The notes below the pieces were generated by a model, which was not told where the DNA came from, searched no databases, and saw only the letters and a list, made by a program, of their open reading frames with translations. A stretch of DNA of 64,000 bases from positions 292,044 to 356,043 of the forward strand of contig NZ_JANAVF010000007.1 in NCBI RefSeq assembly GCF_024213195.1. The letters are read 5' to 3'. Position 1 is the first letter of the stretch. Each line of letters starts with the position of its first letter. This stretch comes from Streptomyces sp. TBY4 (lineage in GTDB: Bacteria > Actinomycetota > Actinomycetes > Streptomycetales > Streptomycetaceae). Below, piece after piece: positions 37,347-47,318 of the stretch. The translations under genes were made by a program, and so were the position numbers.

Positions 37347-38533
37347 TTCTGGTCCTCGGGCTTCTGCGCGGGGGTGTGCACGGGGTCGGGGGAGTGCCCG
37401 GCCCCGGTGGCGTTCCCGGTCCCGGCCCCGTTCGCCGGGCCGGTGAGCTCGCCCGGGCTGGCGGGCATCAGGAACGGCTGCCCGGAGGCCCCGGGCGGCG
37501 GGGGAGCGAAGAAGGACGCCGCGGGGACCTGGAGGGCCTCGGCGGCCTCCCGGGCCTCCTCCTCCCACTGCGGGACGCTCAGCGGCTCGGGCTCCCAGAG
37601 CTCGGCGCGCGGGTCCTCGGTGGAGGTGTACTCGACGGAGGACTGGGTCATCCGCATGTACGCCTCCTCCAGCGAGGCCCGGTGCGGCGAGAGCTCCCAC
37701 AGCCGTACGCCGGCCGCGTGCGCGAGGTCGGAGATCCGCGACAGCTCCAGCCCGGTCACCCGCAGCGCCCCGTCGGGCTCCCGCAGGACCCGGCCGCCCG
37801 CCCTGGTGAGGACGGAGCCGAGGGTGTCCCAGCCGCCCGGGTCGGTGTCGGCCGTGCGGACCCGGGCGAATCCGGCCGAATTGTGGGTGATGAAGTCCTG
37901 GGTGCTCATGTCGGCGAGCAGCCGGCCCCGGCCGATCACGATCAGGTGGTCGGCGGTCAGCGCCATCTCGCTCATGAGGTGGGAGGAGACGAAGACGGTG
38001 CGGCCCTCGGAGGCGAGCCGGCGCATCAGGTTGCGGACCCAGAGGATGCCCTCGGGGTCGAGCCCGTTGACCGGCTCGTCGAAGAGCAGCACCTGCGGAT
38101 CGCCGAGCAGGGCGGTTGCGATGCCGAGCCGCTGGCCCATGCCGAGCGAGAAGCCCTTGGCGCGCTGCCGGGCCACGTCCTGCAGCCCCACGACGCCCAG
38201 CACCTCGTCGACCCGCTTCTCCGGGATGCCGGAGAGCTGGGCGACCGACAGCAGGTGGGTGCGGGCCCGGCGGCCGCCGTGGACGGCCTTGGCGTCGAGC
38301 AGGGCGCCGACGTGCCGCTGGGCGTTCGCGAGCTCGCGGAAGGGCAGGCCGTTGATCGTGACCTGGCCGGCGGTGGGCCGGTCCAGGCCGACGATCATGC
38401 GCATGGTGGTGGACTTCCCGGAGCCGTTGGGCCCCAGGAATCCCGTCACGTGACCGGGCTTGACCTGGAAGGAGAGGTCGTCGACGGCGGTCTTCGCGCC
38501 GAAGCGCTTGGTCAGGCCGACTGCCTCGATCAT
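37343..38533 (-). CDS. ABC transporter ATP-binding protein (pair 1)
   Basis: 396 residues. Walker A GPNGSGKST, signature FSLGMGQRLG, Walker B QVLLFDEP and the H-loop SSHLMSE are intact in the first 230 residues. The second half is an extension rich in Pro and acidic residues. Translationally coupled to its permease. Closely related to the second ATPase at 39.5-40.5 kb. Confidence 0.93.
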   Translation of the reverse strand: MIEAVGLTKRFGAKTAVDDLSFQVKPGHVTGFLGPNGSGKSTTMRMIVGLDRPTAGQVTINGLPFRELANAQRHVGALLDAKAVHGGRRARTHLLSVAQLSGIPEKRVDEVLGVVGLQDVARQRAKGFSLGMGQRLGIATALLGDPQVLLFDEPVNGLDPEGILWVRNLMRRLASEGRTVFVSSHLMSEMALTADHLIVIGRGRLLADMSTQDFITHNSAGFARVRTADTDPGGWDTLGSVLTRAGGRVLREPDGALRVTGLELSRISDLAHAAGVRLWELSPHRASLEEAYMRMTQSSVEYTSTEDPRAELWEPEPLSVPQWEEEAREAAEALQVPAASFFAPPPPGASGQPFLMPASPGELTGPANGAGTGNATGAGHSPDPVHTPAQKPEDQK

Positions 38534-38669
38534 CTTTGCTGCCCCTTGCCAGGCCGGGACGACTCTCGCCCGCGTAAGGGTTAAGAGGATATCCAGTCCC
38601 TTGCGGTTCCACGTCGTCCTCGACCCTGAGCTACCCCTGAGAACCGACCCGGGGATCCCCCGTACTACG

Positions 38670-39455
38670 TCAGGCGTCCCTCTTCTTGAGGACGAGGTAG
38701 CCGCCGAGGGCCGAGGCGGCCACCCACAGGAGCATGATCCCGAGCCCGCCCCAGGGACCGTAGGGGGTCTCGGGGCTGCCCATGGCGTCCGGCACGATCT
38801 GCATGATCTTGGATCCCGCCTTGTCGGGCAGGTACTGGCCGTACTTGCGGGTCACCTCGAAACCGCTGAGAAGGTTCGAGACGATCAGGAAGAACGGGAT
38901 CAGGATGCTGATCGAGGCGACGGAACTGCGCAGCATGGTGGCCACGCCCATGGAGAAGAGGGCGAGCAGTGCCATGTACAGGCCGGCGCCGACGACCGCC
39001 CGCAGGACGTTGTCCTCGCCGATCCCGATGCCGCGGTCGCCCAGGATCGCCTGGCCGAGGAAGAAGGCCGCGAAGCTGGTCAGCAGTCCGACCACCAGGG
39101 CCAGCGCCGTGGCCACGGCGAACTTGCCCAGCAGGAAGCTGCCGCGCCGGGGCACGGCGGCCAGCGAGGTGCGGATCATGCCCGAGCTGTACTCGGTGCT
39201 GACGACCATCACGCCGAAGACGATGATGGCCAGCTGCCCGAAGCCCATGCCGGTGAAGCTCAGCAGGGTGGGGTCGAAGGTGGCCCGCTCGAGCTCGCTC
39301 ATGTCGTCGAAGGTCGCGTTGACCAGGGCGCAGAACGCTGCGCCGAAGCCGACGGTGACGAGGAAGGCGATGGCGAGGGTCCAGCTGGTCGAGGCGACCG
39401 TGCGGATCTTGGTCCACTCGGACTGCAGGACGGCGGAGAAGGCGGACATGATCAC
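38670..39455 (-). CDS. ABC-2 type transporter permease (pair 2)
   Basis: 261 residues if the GTG at 39455, which overlaps the ATPase stop (GTGA), is used; 259 from the ATG at 39449. Six helices, with LQSEWTKIRTVASTSW and STEYSSGMIRTSLAAVP closely matching the pair 1 permease. Confidence 0.9.
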   Translation of the reverse strand: MIMSAFSAVLQSEWTKIRTVASTSWTLAIAFLVTVGFGAAFCALVNATFDDMSELERATFDPTLLSFTGMGFGQLAIIVFGVMVVSTEYSSGMIRTSLAAVPRRGSFLLGKFAVATALALVVGLLTSFAAFFLGQAILGDRGIGIGEDNVLRAVVGAGLYMALLALFSMGVATMLRSSVASISILIPFFLIVSNLLSGFEVTRKYGQYLPDKAGSKIMQIVPDAMGSPETPYGPWGGLGIMLLWVAASALGGYLVLKKRDA

Positions 39456-40474
39456 TTACCGCCCTTGCGCTGAGCCTCGAAGCCGGCGCCCCACGCGGGT
39501 ACGTCGGCCGGCCTCGCCGGATTGTCCGCCGCCATGCCGGGAACCGGCGGGACCCCGCCCGCCCCCGGTGCGTGGGCGTGGTACTCGACGGAGTCCGCCG
39601 TCATGCGCATGAACGCTTCCTCCAGTGAAGCCCGCTGCGGGCTGAGTTCGTGCAGCACGATCTGGTGCTGGGCGGCCAGCTCGCCGAGCCGTTCCGCCTC
39701 CACGCCGTCGATCTCCAGGGTGCCGGTGGCCGGAACGCTGATCGCGTCGATGCCGGCCTCGTGCAGGACGTCCTTCAGCCGTTCCTGCTGCGGAGAACGC
39801 ATGCGGACGTAACTGCGGGAGTTCTGCTGGATGAAATCGGCCATGGACAGGTCGGCGAGCAGCTTTCCCTGTCCGATGACAACCAAATGCTCTGCGGTCA
39901 GGGCCATTTCGCTCATCAGATGGGAGGAAACGAAGATCGTCCTTCCCTCTGCCGCGAGCCCCTTCATCAGATTGCGGATCCAGAGAATTCCCTCCGGGTC
40001 CAGACCATTGACGGGCTCGTCGAACATCAGGATCTCCGGGTCGCCGAGCAGCGCGGAGGCGATGCCGAGCCGCTGGCCCATGCCCAGCGAGAATCCCTTC
40101 GACTTCTTGTTCGCCACGGCCGTCAGGCCGACCAGGTCCAGCACCTCGGAGACCCGGCTGCGCGGGATCCGGTTCGACTGGGCGAGGCAGAGCAGGTTGT
40201 TGTACGCGCTGCGGCCGCCGTTCATCGCCTTCGCGTCCAGCAGTGCCCCGATGTACTTCAGCGGCTCCGGCAGGTCCCGGTAGTGCTTCCCGTCGATCCT
40301 GACCGTACCGCTGGTCGGGTTGTCGAGGTCGAGCATCATGCGCATGGTCGTGGACTTGCCCGCCCCGTTGGGGCCGAGGAAGCCGGTGACCACCCCCGGT
40401 CTGACCTGGAAGCTGAGGTTGTCCACGGCGGTTTTCACGCCGAATCGTTTCGTAAGGCCCTCAAGCTCGATCAT
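39452..40474 (-). CDS. ABC transporter ATP-binding protein (pair 2)
   Basis: 340 residues. Walker A GPNGAGKST, signature FSLGMGQRLGIA, Walker B EILMFDEP and SSHLMSE are present. The C-terminal region is shorter than in the pair 1 ATPase. Strong similarity to the neighbouring pair points to a local duplication of an ATPase-permease module. Confidence 0.93.
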   Translation of the reverse strand: MIELEGLTKRFGVKTAVDNLSFQVRPGVVTGFLGPNGAGKSTTMRMMLDLDNPTSGTVRIDGKHYRDLPEPLKYIGALLDAKAMNGGRSAYNNLLCLAQSNRIPRSRVSEVLDLVGLTAVANKKSKGFSLGMGQRLGIASALLGDPEILMFDEPVNGLDPEGILWIRNLMKGLAAEGRTIFVSSHLMSEMALTAEHLVVIGQGKLLADLSMADFIQQNSRSYVRMRSPQQERLKDVLHEAGIDAISVPATGTLEIDGVEAERLGELAAQHQIVLHELSPQRASLEEAFMRMTADSVEYHAHAPGAGGVPPVPGMAADNPARPADVPAWGAGFEAQRKGGK

Positions 40475-40493
40475 TCCGCCACGCTAGAACGCC

Positions 40494-40536
40494 CGAGGGC
40501 CCTACGCCACCTCTCATGGGTGACGAAGGGCCCTCG
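40494..40536. repeat. Inverted repeat between filP and the ABC operon
   Basis: Arms cgagggccct (40494-40503) and agggccctcg (40527-40536), with a 23-nt loop. It could be an operator for the ABC genes, whose start is 20 bp away, or a second-line terminator for filP. Confidence 0.4.
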
Positions 40537-40554
40537 GTGTCGAAGTGGATTGTT

Positions 40555-40581
40555 GGCTTCCGGCCACTGGTGCCGGAAGCC
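40555..40581 (-). terminator. filP terminator
   Basis: A 10-bp stem (40555-40564 with 40572-40581) and a 7-nt loop, 10 nt after the filP stop on the minus strand. Confidence 0.65.
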
Positions 40582-40590
40582 CTCCGTCGA

Positions 40591-41529
40591 CTAGCGGCTC
40601 TGCTGCGCCGGAACGCCGCGGGTGACCGGCTCGTCGTCGATCGGCGCGGAGGCGGCGGCGACCGCGGCACCCGTCAGCGTCGCCAGCATCTCGCGGACGT
40701 TGGTGAGCTGCGCGTTGATCGAGTCGCGGCGGTTGGTGAGCGCCGCGAGCTCGCGCTCGGACTCGCTGCGGATCCGGTCGGCCTTGGCGTTGGCGTCGGC
40801 CACGATGTCCTCGGCCTGGCGCTGGGCGGTCTCCACGGTCTGGCGGGCGCGGCGCTCGGCGTCCGTACGGAGCTTCTCGGCCTCCAGGCGCAGCTGCTCC
40901 GCGCGGTGCTCGATCTCCGCGAGGCGCTTCTCGGCCTTGGCCTGACGGCCCGCGAGGTCGCGCTCGGACTGCTCGCGGCGCTTGGCCAGGTTGGTCTCGA
41001 AGTCCGCGGCGGCCTGGGCGGCCTTGGCGCGGGTCTCCTCGAAGAGCGCGTCGGCCTCCTCGCGCTTGGAGGCGGCGTCCTTCTGCGCCTCGGCGCGCAG
41101 CGACGCGGCGTCGCCCTTGGCCTTCTCGACGATCCGGACGCCCTCGTCCTCGGCGGTCGACTTCCGGTCGGCGGCGAACGACTCGGCGTCGTTGCGCACC
41201 TGCTGGGCGGCCGACTCGGCGAGCTCGCGGTGCTGCTCGGCCGCGCGACGGGCCTCCTCACGGAGGTCCTTCGCCTCCTCCTCGGCCAGGCGCAGGATCT
41301 TCTCGACCCGGGCGCCGAGGCCGGCGTACGACGGCTCGGCGTCGTTCACCTGAGCCTGGGCGTTCTGCGTCTCGAGGTGCAGCTCCTCGATCCGCTTTTC
41401 CAGAGAGTTGATACGTCCGAGGGCGCTGTCACGGTCGGAGACCAGCTTGGTGATGCGGTCGTCCACCTGACCGCGGTCGTAACCACGCCGCACGAGCTCG
41501 AAGCCGAAGGGGGAGGATGTGTCGCTCAT
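40591..41529 (-). CDS. filP: Coiled-coil cytoskeletal protein FilP
   Basis: Forms filament networks near growing hyphal tips and interacts with DivIVA and Scy. 312 residues. A DivIVA-like N-terminus (FELVRRGYDRGQVDDRITKL) is followed by one long coiled coil rich in Ala, Glu, Arg and Lys, and a short hydrophobic/Ala tail. ATG with AGGAA upstream. It is adjacent to scy in the same direction, as in S. coelicolor (SCO5396/SCO5397). Confidence 0.93.
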   Translation of the reverse strand: MSDTSSPFGFELVRRGYDRGQVDDRITKLVSDRDSALGRINSLEKRIEELHLETQNAQAQVNDAEPSYAGLGARVEKILRLAEEEAKDLREEARRAAEQHRELAESAAQQVRNDAESFAADRKSTAEDEGVRIVEKAKGDAASLRAEAQKDAASKREEADALFEETRAKAAQAAADFETNLAKRREQSERDLAGRQAKAEKRLAEIEHRAEQLRLEAEKLRTDAERRARQTVETAQRQAEDIVADANAKADRIRSESERELAALTNRRDSINAQLTNVREMLATLTGAAVAAASAPIDDEPVTRGVPAQQSR

Positions 41530-41731
41530 GGGGTTCCTGTCGAATGAGACCGATGAGGTGCTACGCGGGGTGTTAGGTGTTAAGGGGAATCCTAGGCGCC
41601 AGGACGGCGTGTCATCGAGTCAATCCGCGTTTGATCTGGACAATGACACCCCTTTTGAGTGGCAAGGCGACAGAATGCTTGTCACTCGTTCGCCTGAACC
41701 TCCATCAGGAGCACAGAGTCGAGTGTGCTGA

Positions 41732-44700
41732 CTAGCCCTCTGACGTCTTGCCACCCGATCGAGTGGAACCCGCTGTCGCACCGGCCTTCACGCCCCCCGC
41801 GCCCTGGCCGCCGACCCCGGGCTTTCCGCCACCGGAAGGCGCCTCGAATGATTCCAACGCCTCAAGAACGTCCTGGACACGGGAGATCTCCGCCTGAATG
41901 TCCTCGCGCCTGCGCACGAGGACCTCCAGCTCGCGCCGGCCCTCCTCGACGAGCCGCTCGGCCTCCGCCGTCGCCTCCGCGAGCTTGCCCTCGGCCGCCC
42001 GGACCAGTTCGGCCTTCTTCTGCTCGGCCTCCTTGAGCAGCGCCTCCGCCTTGCGCACCGCGGCGATGCGGACCTTGCTCGCCTCGCTGCTCGCGTCCGA
42101 CACCAGCTCCTTGGCCTTCGCATCGGCCTCGACGCTCTGCTCGGTCGCCGCCCGCACCAGCTTGTCCACGCGCTCGCCGGCCGACTTCATCTGCTCGGCC
42201 GACTCCCGGCGGGCCCGCTCGTGCAGCTCCTCGACCTCCGCCTCGACGCGGCCGCGCAGCTCCTCCGCCCGCTCCCTTATGGCCGACGCGTCCGTGCGCG
42301 CCCCGACCAGCAGTTCGTCGGCGTCCGTACGGGCCTTCTCCACCAGGGAGTTGCCCTCCACGGTCGCCTCCGAGGAGATCCGCGCGGCCTCCTTGCGCGC
42401 CGCGTCGACCATCGCGTCCGCCTGCTCCTCGGCCGCCGTCGTGGCGGCCAGCGCCTGCTTCTGCGCGTCCCCGGTGAGCTTCTCGGCCTCCGAGGAGGCC
42501 TCCGTGATGAGCCGGTCGACCTGGGTCGCGGCCTCGCTGCGGCGCTTGTTGGCCTCCTCGCGGGCCTCGTCGAGCACCCGCTCCGACTCGGTGCGCGCCT
42601 CGCCCCGGACCCGCTCCGCCTCGGTGGCGGCCTCGGCCTTGACCCGCTCGGCCTCCGACCGGGTACGGGTCGCGTGCTCCTGCGCCGAGGACAGCGCCTC
42701 GGAGGCCTCGGCACGCAGCCGCTCCGCCTCGTTCGCCGCCTCGCCGACCGTGCGCTCGGTGTCCTTGCGGGTCTGCTCGGTGAGCCGGTCCGCCTCCGCG
42801 ACGGCCTCGCCGACCAGGTGGTCCGCTTGCTCCGCGGCCTCGGTACGGATCCGGCCCGCCTCGGCGCGCGCCTCGTCCAGGGTCCGCTCGGACTCCCGCT
42901 CGGCGCCCGCCAGGGTCTCGTTCGCCGCGACCGTGACCCGGTCCGCCTCCGCGGTGGCCTCGCCGATGATCCGGCCGCCCTCCGCGCGGGCGTCGTCCAG
43001 CGTGCGCGAAGCCTCGGCGCGCAGCCGGTCGGCCTCCGCCGCGGCCTCGCCGACGGTGGCCTCGTTGGCCGTGCGCGTCTCCTCGACGAGCCGGTCGCCC
43101 TCGGTGCGCGCGTCGATGAGGATCCCCGTCGCGTCCCGCTCGGCCCCGGCCAGCGTCTGCGCGGCCTGCTCCGTGAGCCGCTCCGCCTCCGCCTTCGCCG
43201 CCTCCAGGGCGGCGGCCGCCTCGGCCCGCAGCGCCTCGGCCGCGGCCTCGGCCTCGCCGACGGTCAGCGCGTTGGCCGCGCGGGTCTCCTCGGTGAGCCG
43301 CTCGGCCTCCGCCGCCGCCTCGGTGATGAGCCGGTCCGCCTGCTCGGCGGCCTCCGTGCGCAGCCGGTTGGCCTCGGAGCGGGCCTCGTCCAGCGTGCCG
43401 GCGGCCTCGGTACGGGTCGCCTCGCCGGCGGCCTCGGCCTCGGCCGTGAGCCGCGCCGCCTCCGCCGCTGCCGCGGCGACCGTGGCCTCGTTGGCCGCGC
43501 GGGTCTCCTCGGTGCGGCGCTCCGCCTCGGCCGTGGCCTCGGCGACGATCCGGCCGCCCTCGGCGCGGGCGGCCTCCAGGGTCTCCGCGGCCTCGCCCCG
43601 GATCCGGTTGGCGTCGTCCCGGGCGTCGGCCTTCGTACGGGCCGCGTCGCGCTCGGAGGCGGCCAGCGCGTCGGTGGCCTCCGTGCGCACCCGCTGCGCG
43701 TACTCCGCGGTGTCCGTGCGCAGCTGCTCCGCCTCGGCCGCCGTGTCCGTGCGCAGCCGGTCGGCCTCCGCCGCCGCGTCCGTGCGCAGCTGCTCGGCCT
43801 CGGCGATCGCGTCGCCGACCGTCCGTGCGGCCAGCTCCTTCGCCGCGTCCGTCTCGGTGCGCGCCTCGCTGCGGATCCGGTTGGCGTCCTCGGTGGCCCG
43901 CTCCCGCTCGGCGTACGCGTCGGCGCGGACCCGGCCGGACTCCTCCTCGGCCTCCGTCCTCGTACGCTCCGCCGCGTGCTCGGCCGCGCTGCGCAGCCCC
44001 GCGACCTCTTCCTCGGCCTGCTCGTGCAGCCCGGCCACGGCCTCGCGCACCTGCTGGGCGGTGGCCTCGGCCGCCGCGACCACCTCGGACGCGCGCCGCT
44101 CGGCCTCCTCGGTGAGCCAGACGGCCTCCGCCGTGGCCTCCTCGGACCGCTTGCGGGCCTGGGCGAGGAGCTCCTCGCTCTCCTCCCGGGCCTGCGCCCG
44201 CTCGCTCTCCGCGTCCGTACGCGCCGAAGCCAGGGTCTCCTCGGACTCCCGGCGGCGCCGGGCGGCCTCCTCCTGGGCGGCGGCCAGCGCTTCGGCGGCC
44301 TCCTGCGCGACCCGCTCGGCGGCGGCCTTGGCCTCCGCGCGCAGCCGGTCCGCGGTCTCCTGCGCCTCGGAGCGCAGCCGCTCCGCCTCGGCCTCGGCCT
44401 CGCCGGTCAGCCGCACCGCGCTCTGCTCGGCCTCCGCGCGGACCCGGCCGGCGTCCTCGGCGGCGTCCGTGCGCAGCTGGTCGGCCTCCGCCTCCGACTG
44501 CGTCTGCAGCGTGCGGATCCGCTCCGCCGACTCCGCGCGGAGCCGGTCGCTCTCCTCGGTGGTCTCCTTGCGGATGTTCTCGGCGGCCGCCCGGGCGTCG
44601 CGCAGCGTCTGCTCGGCGGTCGCCAGGCGTCCCTCGGCGTCGGTGTGCAGCCGGACGAGCTCCTCGTCGGCCTCGGCACGCTTCGCCGACAGCGCCCGGT

Positions 44701-46387
44701 CGGTCTCCTCGCGCCGCACGGCCGCCGCGGCGTCCGCCTCGGCCCGTACCGACTCCGCCTGCTCCTCGGCCTCGGCGCGCAGCCGCTCGGCCTCGGCGCG
44801 GGTCCGCTCCAGGGTCTCCTCGGCCTGCTTGCGCAGGGTGGTGGCCCGCTCGACGGCCTCGCCGCGTACCCGCTCGCTCTCGGTGTTCGCCGCGGCGCGC
44901 ACCTCGTCGGCGTCGGCCCGGGACTTGCCCAGCAGCTCCTCGGCGGTGCGGGCCGCCTCCTCGATCTGCTGGACCGCCTCGCGGCGGGCCTCGCCGCGGA
45001 TCCGCTCGCCCTCGGCGACGGCCTCGGCGCGCAGCTGCTCGGCCTCGCCGCGCAGCCGGCGGGCCTCCTCCTGGAGTTCGACCGTACGGGCCCGGTACTC
45101 CTCCGTGTCGTCCTTCGCGGCACCCTTGAGCTCATCGGCCGTGGCCGCGGCCTGGGCGCGCAGCCGCTCGGCCTCCGCCTCGGCCTCGCCGCGGATCCGC
45201 TCGGCCTCCTCGGACGCCGCCCGGGTGGTGGCGCGGGCGTCCTCCGAGGCCTTGTTCAGGACCTCCTCGGCGGTGCGGGCCGCCTTCGCCAGCTGGGCCG
45301 CCGTGTCCTCGGCCGCCGCGGTACGGGCCTGCTCCCCGGCCTCCGTGCGCAGCCGCTCGGTCTCGGCGCGGGCATCGGCGAGCGCCTGCTCGGCCTCCGC
45401 CTTGAGGGTCTCGGCCTCCTTGTTGGCCTCGCCGACCAGGCGGGCCACCTGCTCCTTGGCCGTACGGGTGCGCTGCTCGTTGACGGACTCCGCCGAGGCG
45501 AGCTGCCGCGCGGCGCTCTCCTTGGCCTCCGCGAGCAGCTTCTCCGCGGCCGCGCGCGCTTCGCGCAGGGCCCCTTCGGCCTCCTGGGTGCGCTGTTCGG
45601 CGACCCGGCCCAGGTCCATCGTCTGGCGACGGGTCTGCTCGGCCTCGGCGGAGGTGGTGGAGCGCAGCCGCTCCGCGTGCTCGGTGGCCTCCTGGGCCTG
45701 CGCGGAGGCGGCGGTCAGCAGCCGCTCGGCCTCCTTGCGGGCGCGCAGCAGCGTCGACTCGGCCTCGGCGCGGGCGGCTTCGTTCTCGGAGGCGAGCCGG
45801 CGGGTGGCCTCGGAGGCGACCCGGGCGGCCTCGGACCGGGCGGTGTTCAGCGTCTGCTCGGCCTCGACGCGGGACTCGTCCATGAGCCGGCGGGCCTGCG
45901 CCTCGGTGCGGGCGCGCAACTGCTCGGCCCAGGCCACGTTCTCGTTGACGTGGGCTTCGACCGTCTGCCGACGTTCGCTCAGCTCCTGGTCCAGGCGCTG
46001 GCGGCGGTTGACGGCCTCGGCGTGCAGTTCGGCCTGGAGCCGCGCCTGGTGCTCGGCGTGCTCCTGCAGGATCCGCTGGGTCTGCGCCCGTACGTCGCGC
46101 AGTTCGCGCTCGGCGTCCGAACGCATCTGGTCGGCCTGGATCTGGGCATTGCGGAGCAGCTGCTCCGCCTGGTACCCCATGTCCGCGCCGTCGTAGGCGG
46201 GGCGGGACGCCAGGTTGCGGCGTACCTCGTGGAGCTTGGCGCGCAGCACCTCGACCTGGTACCCCAGGTCATCGGCGTGCTGGACGGCCTTCCCGCGTTC
46301 CTTCTTCAGCCGCTCCATCTCGGCTTCGAAGCGCGAGAGATGGTCGGCCTCGGCCTGATGGCTCTCCTGGCTTTCGTAGCCCCGCAC
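41732..46387 (-). CDS. scy: Polarisome scaffold coiled-coil protein Scy
   Basis: Organises the tip-growth machinery with DivIVA and FilP. 1551 residues from GTG 46387 (MRGYESQESHQAEADHL); an open frame runs 52 codons further up without a coiled-coil pattern. A short N-terminal heptad segment (about 10-70) is followed by very long Ala/Glu/Arg repeats of the kind described as a 51-residue coiled-coil periodicity. A Gly/Lys-rich tail closes the protein. From memory the S. coelicolor protein is about 1326 residues, so this one carries roughly four more repeats. Confidence 0.92.
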   Translation of the reverse strand: MRGYESQESHQAEADHLSRFEAEMERLKKERGKAVQHADDLGYQVEVLRAKLHEVRRNLASRPAYDGADMGYQAEQLLRNAQIQADQMRSDAERELRDVRAQTQRILQEHAEHQARLQAELHAEAVNRRQRLDQELSERRQTVEAHVNENVAWAEQLRARTEAQARRLMDESRVEAEQTLNTARSEAARVASEATRRLASENEAARAEAESTLLRARKEAERLLTAASAQAQEATEHAERLRSTTSAEAEQTRRQTMDLGRVAEQRTQEAEGALREARAAAEKLLAEAKESAARQLASAESVNEQRTRTAKEQVARLVGEANKEAETLKAEAEQALADARAETERLRTEAGEQARTAAAEDTAAQLAKAARTAEEVLNKASEDARATTRAASEEAERIRGEAEAEAERLRAQAAATADELKGAAKDDTEEYRARTVELQEEARRLRGEAEQLRAEAVAEGERIRGEARREAVQQIEEAARTAEELLGKSRADADEVRAAANTESERVRGEAVERATTLRKQAEETLERTRAEAERLRAEAEEQAESVRAEADAAAAVRREETDRALSAKRAEADEELVRLHTDAEGRLATAEQTLRDARAAAENIRKETTEESDRLRAESAERIRTLQTQSEAEADQLRTDAAEDAGRVRAEAEQSAVRLTGEAEAEAERLRSEAQETADRLRAEAKAAAERVAQEAAEALAAAQEEAARRRRESEETLASARTDAESERAQAREESEELLAQARKRSEEATAEAVWLTEEAERRASEVVAAAEATAQQVREAVAGLHEQAEEEVAGLRSAAEHAAERTRTEAEEESGRVRADAYAERERATEDANRIRSEARTETDAAKELAARTVGDAIAEAEQLRTDAAAEADRLRTDTAAEAEQLRTDTAEYAQRVRTEATDALAASERDAARTKADARDDANRIRGEAAETLEAARAEGGRIVAEATAEAERRTEETRAANEATVAAAAAEAARLTAEAEAAGEATRTEAAGTLDEARSEANRLRTEAAEQADRLITEAAAEAERLTEETRAANALTVGEAEAAAEALRAEAAAALEAAKAEAERLTEQAAQTLAGAERDATGILIDARTEGDRLVEETRTANEATVGEAAAEADRLRAEASRTLDDARAEGGRIIGEATAEADRVTVAANETLAGAERESERTLDEARAEAGRIRTEAAEQADHLVGEAVAEADRLTEQTRKDTERTVGEAANEAERLRAEASEALSSAQEHATRTRSEAERVKAEAATEAERVRGEARTESERVLDEAREEANKRRSEAATQVDRLITEASSEAEKLTGDAQKQALAATTAAEEQADAMVDAARKEAARISSEATVEGNSLVEKARTDADELLVGARTDASAIRERAEELRGRVEAEVEELHERARRESAEQMKSAGERVDKLVRAATEQSVEADAKAKELVSDASSEASKVRIAAVRKAEALLKEAEQKKAELVRAAEGKLAEATAEAERLVEEGRRELEVLVRRREDIQAEISRVQDVLEALESFEAPSGGGKPGVGGQGAGGVKAGATAGSTRSGGKTSEG

Positions 46388-46874
46388 AGCGCGGTCCCAT
46401 CCGTCCCCTGGTCGCAAGCTCACTACCGAATGAGCACCGTCCGCCCGCTGAACGACGCCCCCGGGGAATGGTGTCAGATCCGGGTCGGGCGATGCAGGCC
46501 CCGACCCCGTCTCCGCACCGAACCCCGGCCGAGCCAGAGCCACTCTACCGGCCGGGGAAACGGGACATCAGTGCCCTCGTGCGGTAAACCCGGCGAGCTG
46601 ACCCCGCGGGGGATTCCCTCTCTGCCTCCGCGGAGCGCCGATTCGGGGTGTTCGCACGCATCCGCAGGGCCGGATCGCATGGTCGCTGGTGTGAAGCCCG
46701 TGGTGCGGGCCGGGCCACTGCCGACGGCGCCGCAGGAGCCGGCGCCCGTGGCGACCCTGCGCGCCTGCAATGAGGCCGCCCCGCGGTGGGGGGTCCGGAG
46801 CGCGGGCCGACCGGTATGTGATCAAGAAGACGTGCGGCGCACCACGGCCGGTGATGCGCCGGAACGCGAGCCCG
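46388..46874. other. scy promoter region and mce 3' flank
   Basis: 487 bp between the scy start and the mce stop, both on the minus strand. Open frames in it are GC-rich shadows with no family similarity. It presumably contains the scy promoter and the mce terminator. I see no clear hairpin or promoter boxes. Confidence 0.4.
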
Positions 46875-47318
46875 TCAGTGCGGGGCGGTCGACTGGTCGG
46901 GGTTGCTCGTGACCAGTTCGGTGAGGACGCCGTGGCAGTCCTTGGGGTGCAGGAAGGTGATCGAGGAGCCCATCGAGCCGGTGCGGGGCTGGTCGTAGAG
47001 GACGCGGACGCCCTTGCCGCGGATGGCCTCCGAGTCGCCCAGGACGTCCTCGGTGCCGAAGGCGATGTGGTGGACGCCCTCGCCGTTCTTGGCCAGCCAC
47101 TTGCCGACCGCGGAGTCCTCGCGGGTGGGCTCCAGGAGCTGGATGTACGAGGCTCCGCCGTCGGAGGTTCCGTTGATCTTCAGCATGGCCTCGCGGACGC
47201 CCTGCTCCTCGTTGACCTCGGAGTGGAACACTTCGAAGCCGTACGTGGCACGGTAGAACTCAACCGTCTTGTCCAGGTCGAAGCAGGCGATCCCGATGTG
47301 GTCGATTCTTGTCAGCAT
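46875..47318 (-). CDS. mce: Methylmalonyl-CoA epimerase
   Basis: Interconverts (R)- and (S)-methylmalonyl-CoA. Glyoxalase/VOC fold. 147 residues from ATG 47318 (MLTRIDHIGIACFDLD); a GTG two codons earlier is possible. Metal ligands are His in DHIG, His in GVHHIAF and Glu in GVLTELV. Works with methylmalonyl-CoA mutase and the MeaB chaperone encoded just to the right. Confidence 0.95.
   Translation of the reverse strand: MLTRIDHIGIACFDLDKTVEFYRATYGFEVFHSEVNEEQGVREAMLKINGTSDGGASYIQLLEPTREDSAVGKWLAKNGEGVHHIAFGTEDVLGDSEAIRGKGVRVLYDQPRTGSMGSSITFLHPKDCHGVLTELVTSNPDQSTAPH

Noticed and set aside
46388..46874. Small open frames before scy
   Set aside because: Short, GC-shadow composition, no ribosome-binding site and no similarity.
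41898..46912. Long plus-strand open frames opposite scy (over 1400 codons)
   Set aside because: They mirror the Ala/Glu/Arg coiled-coil repeats of scy (Ser/Ala/Arg or Leu/Gly/Arg rich) and have no domain or ribosome-binding site.
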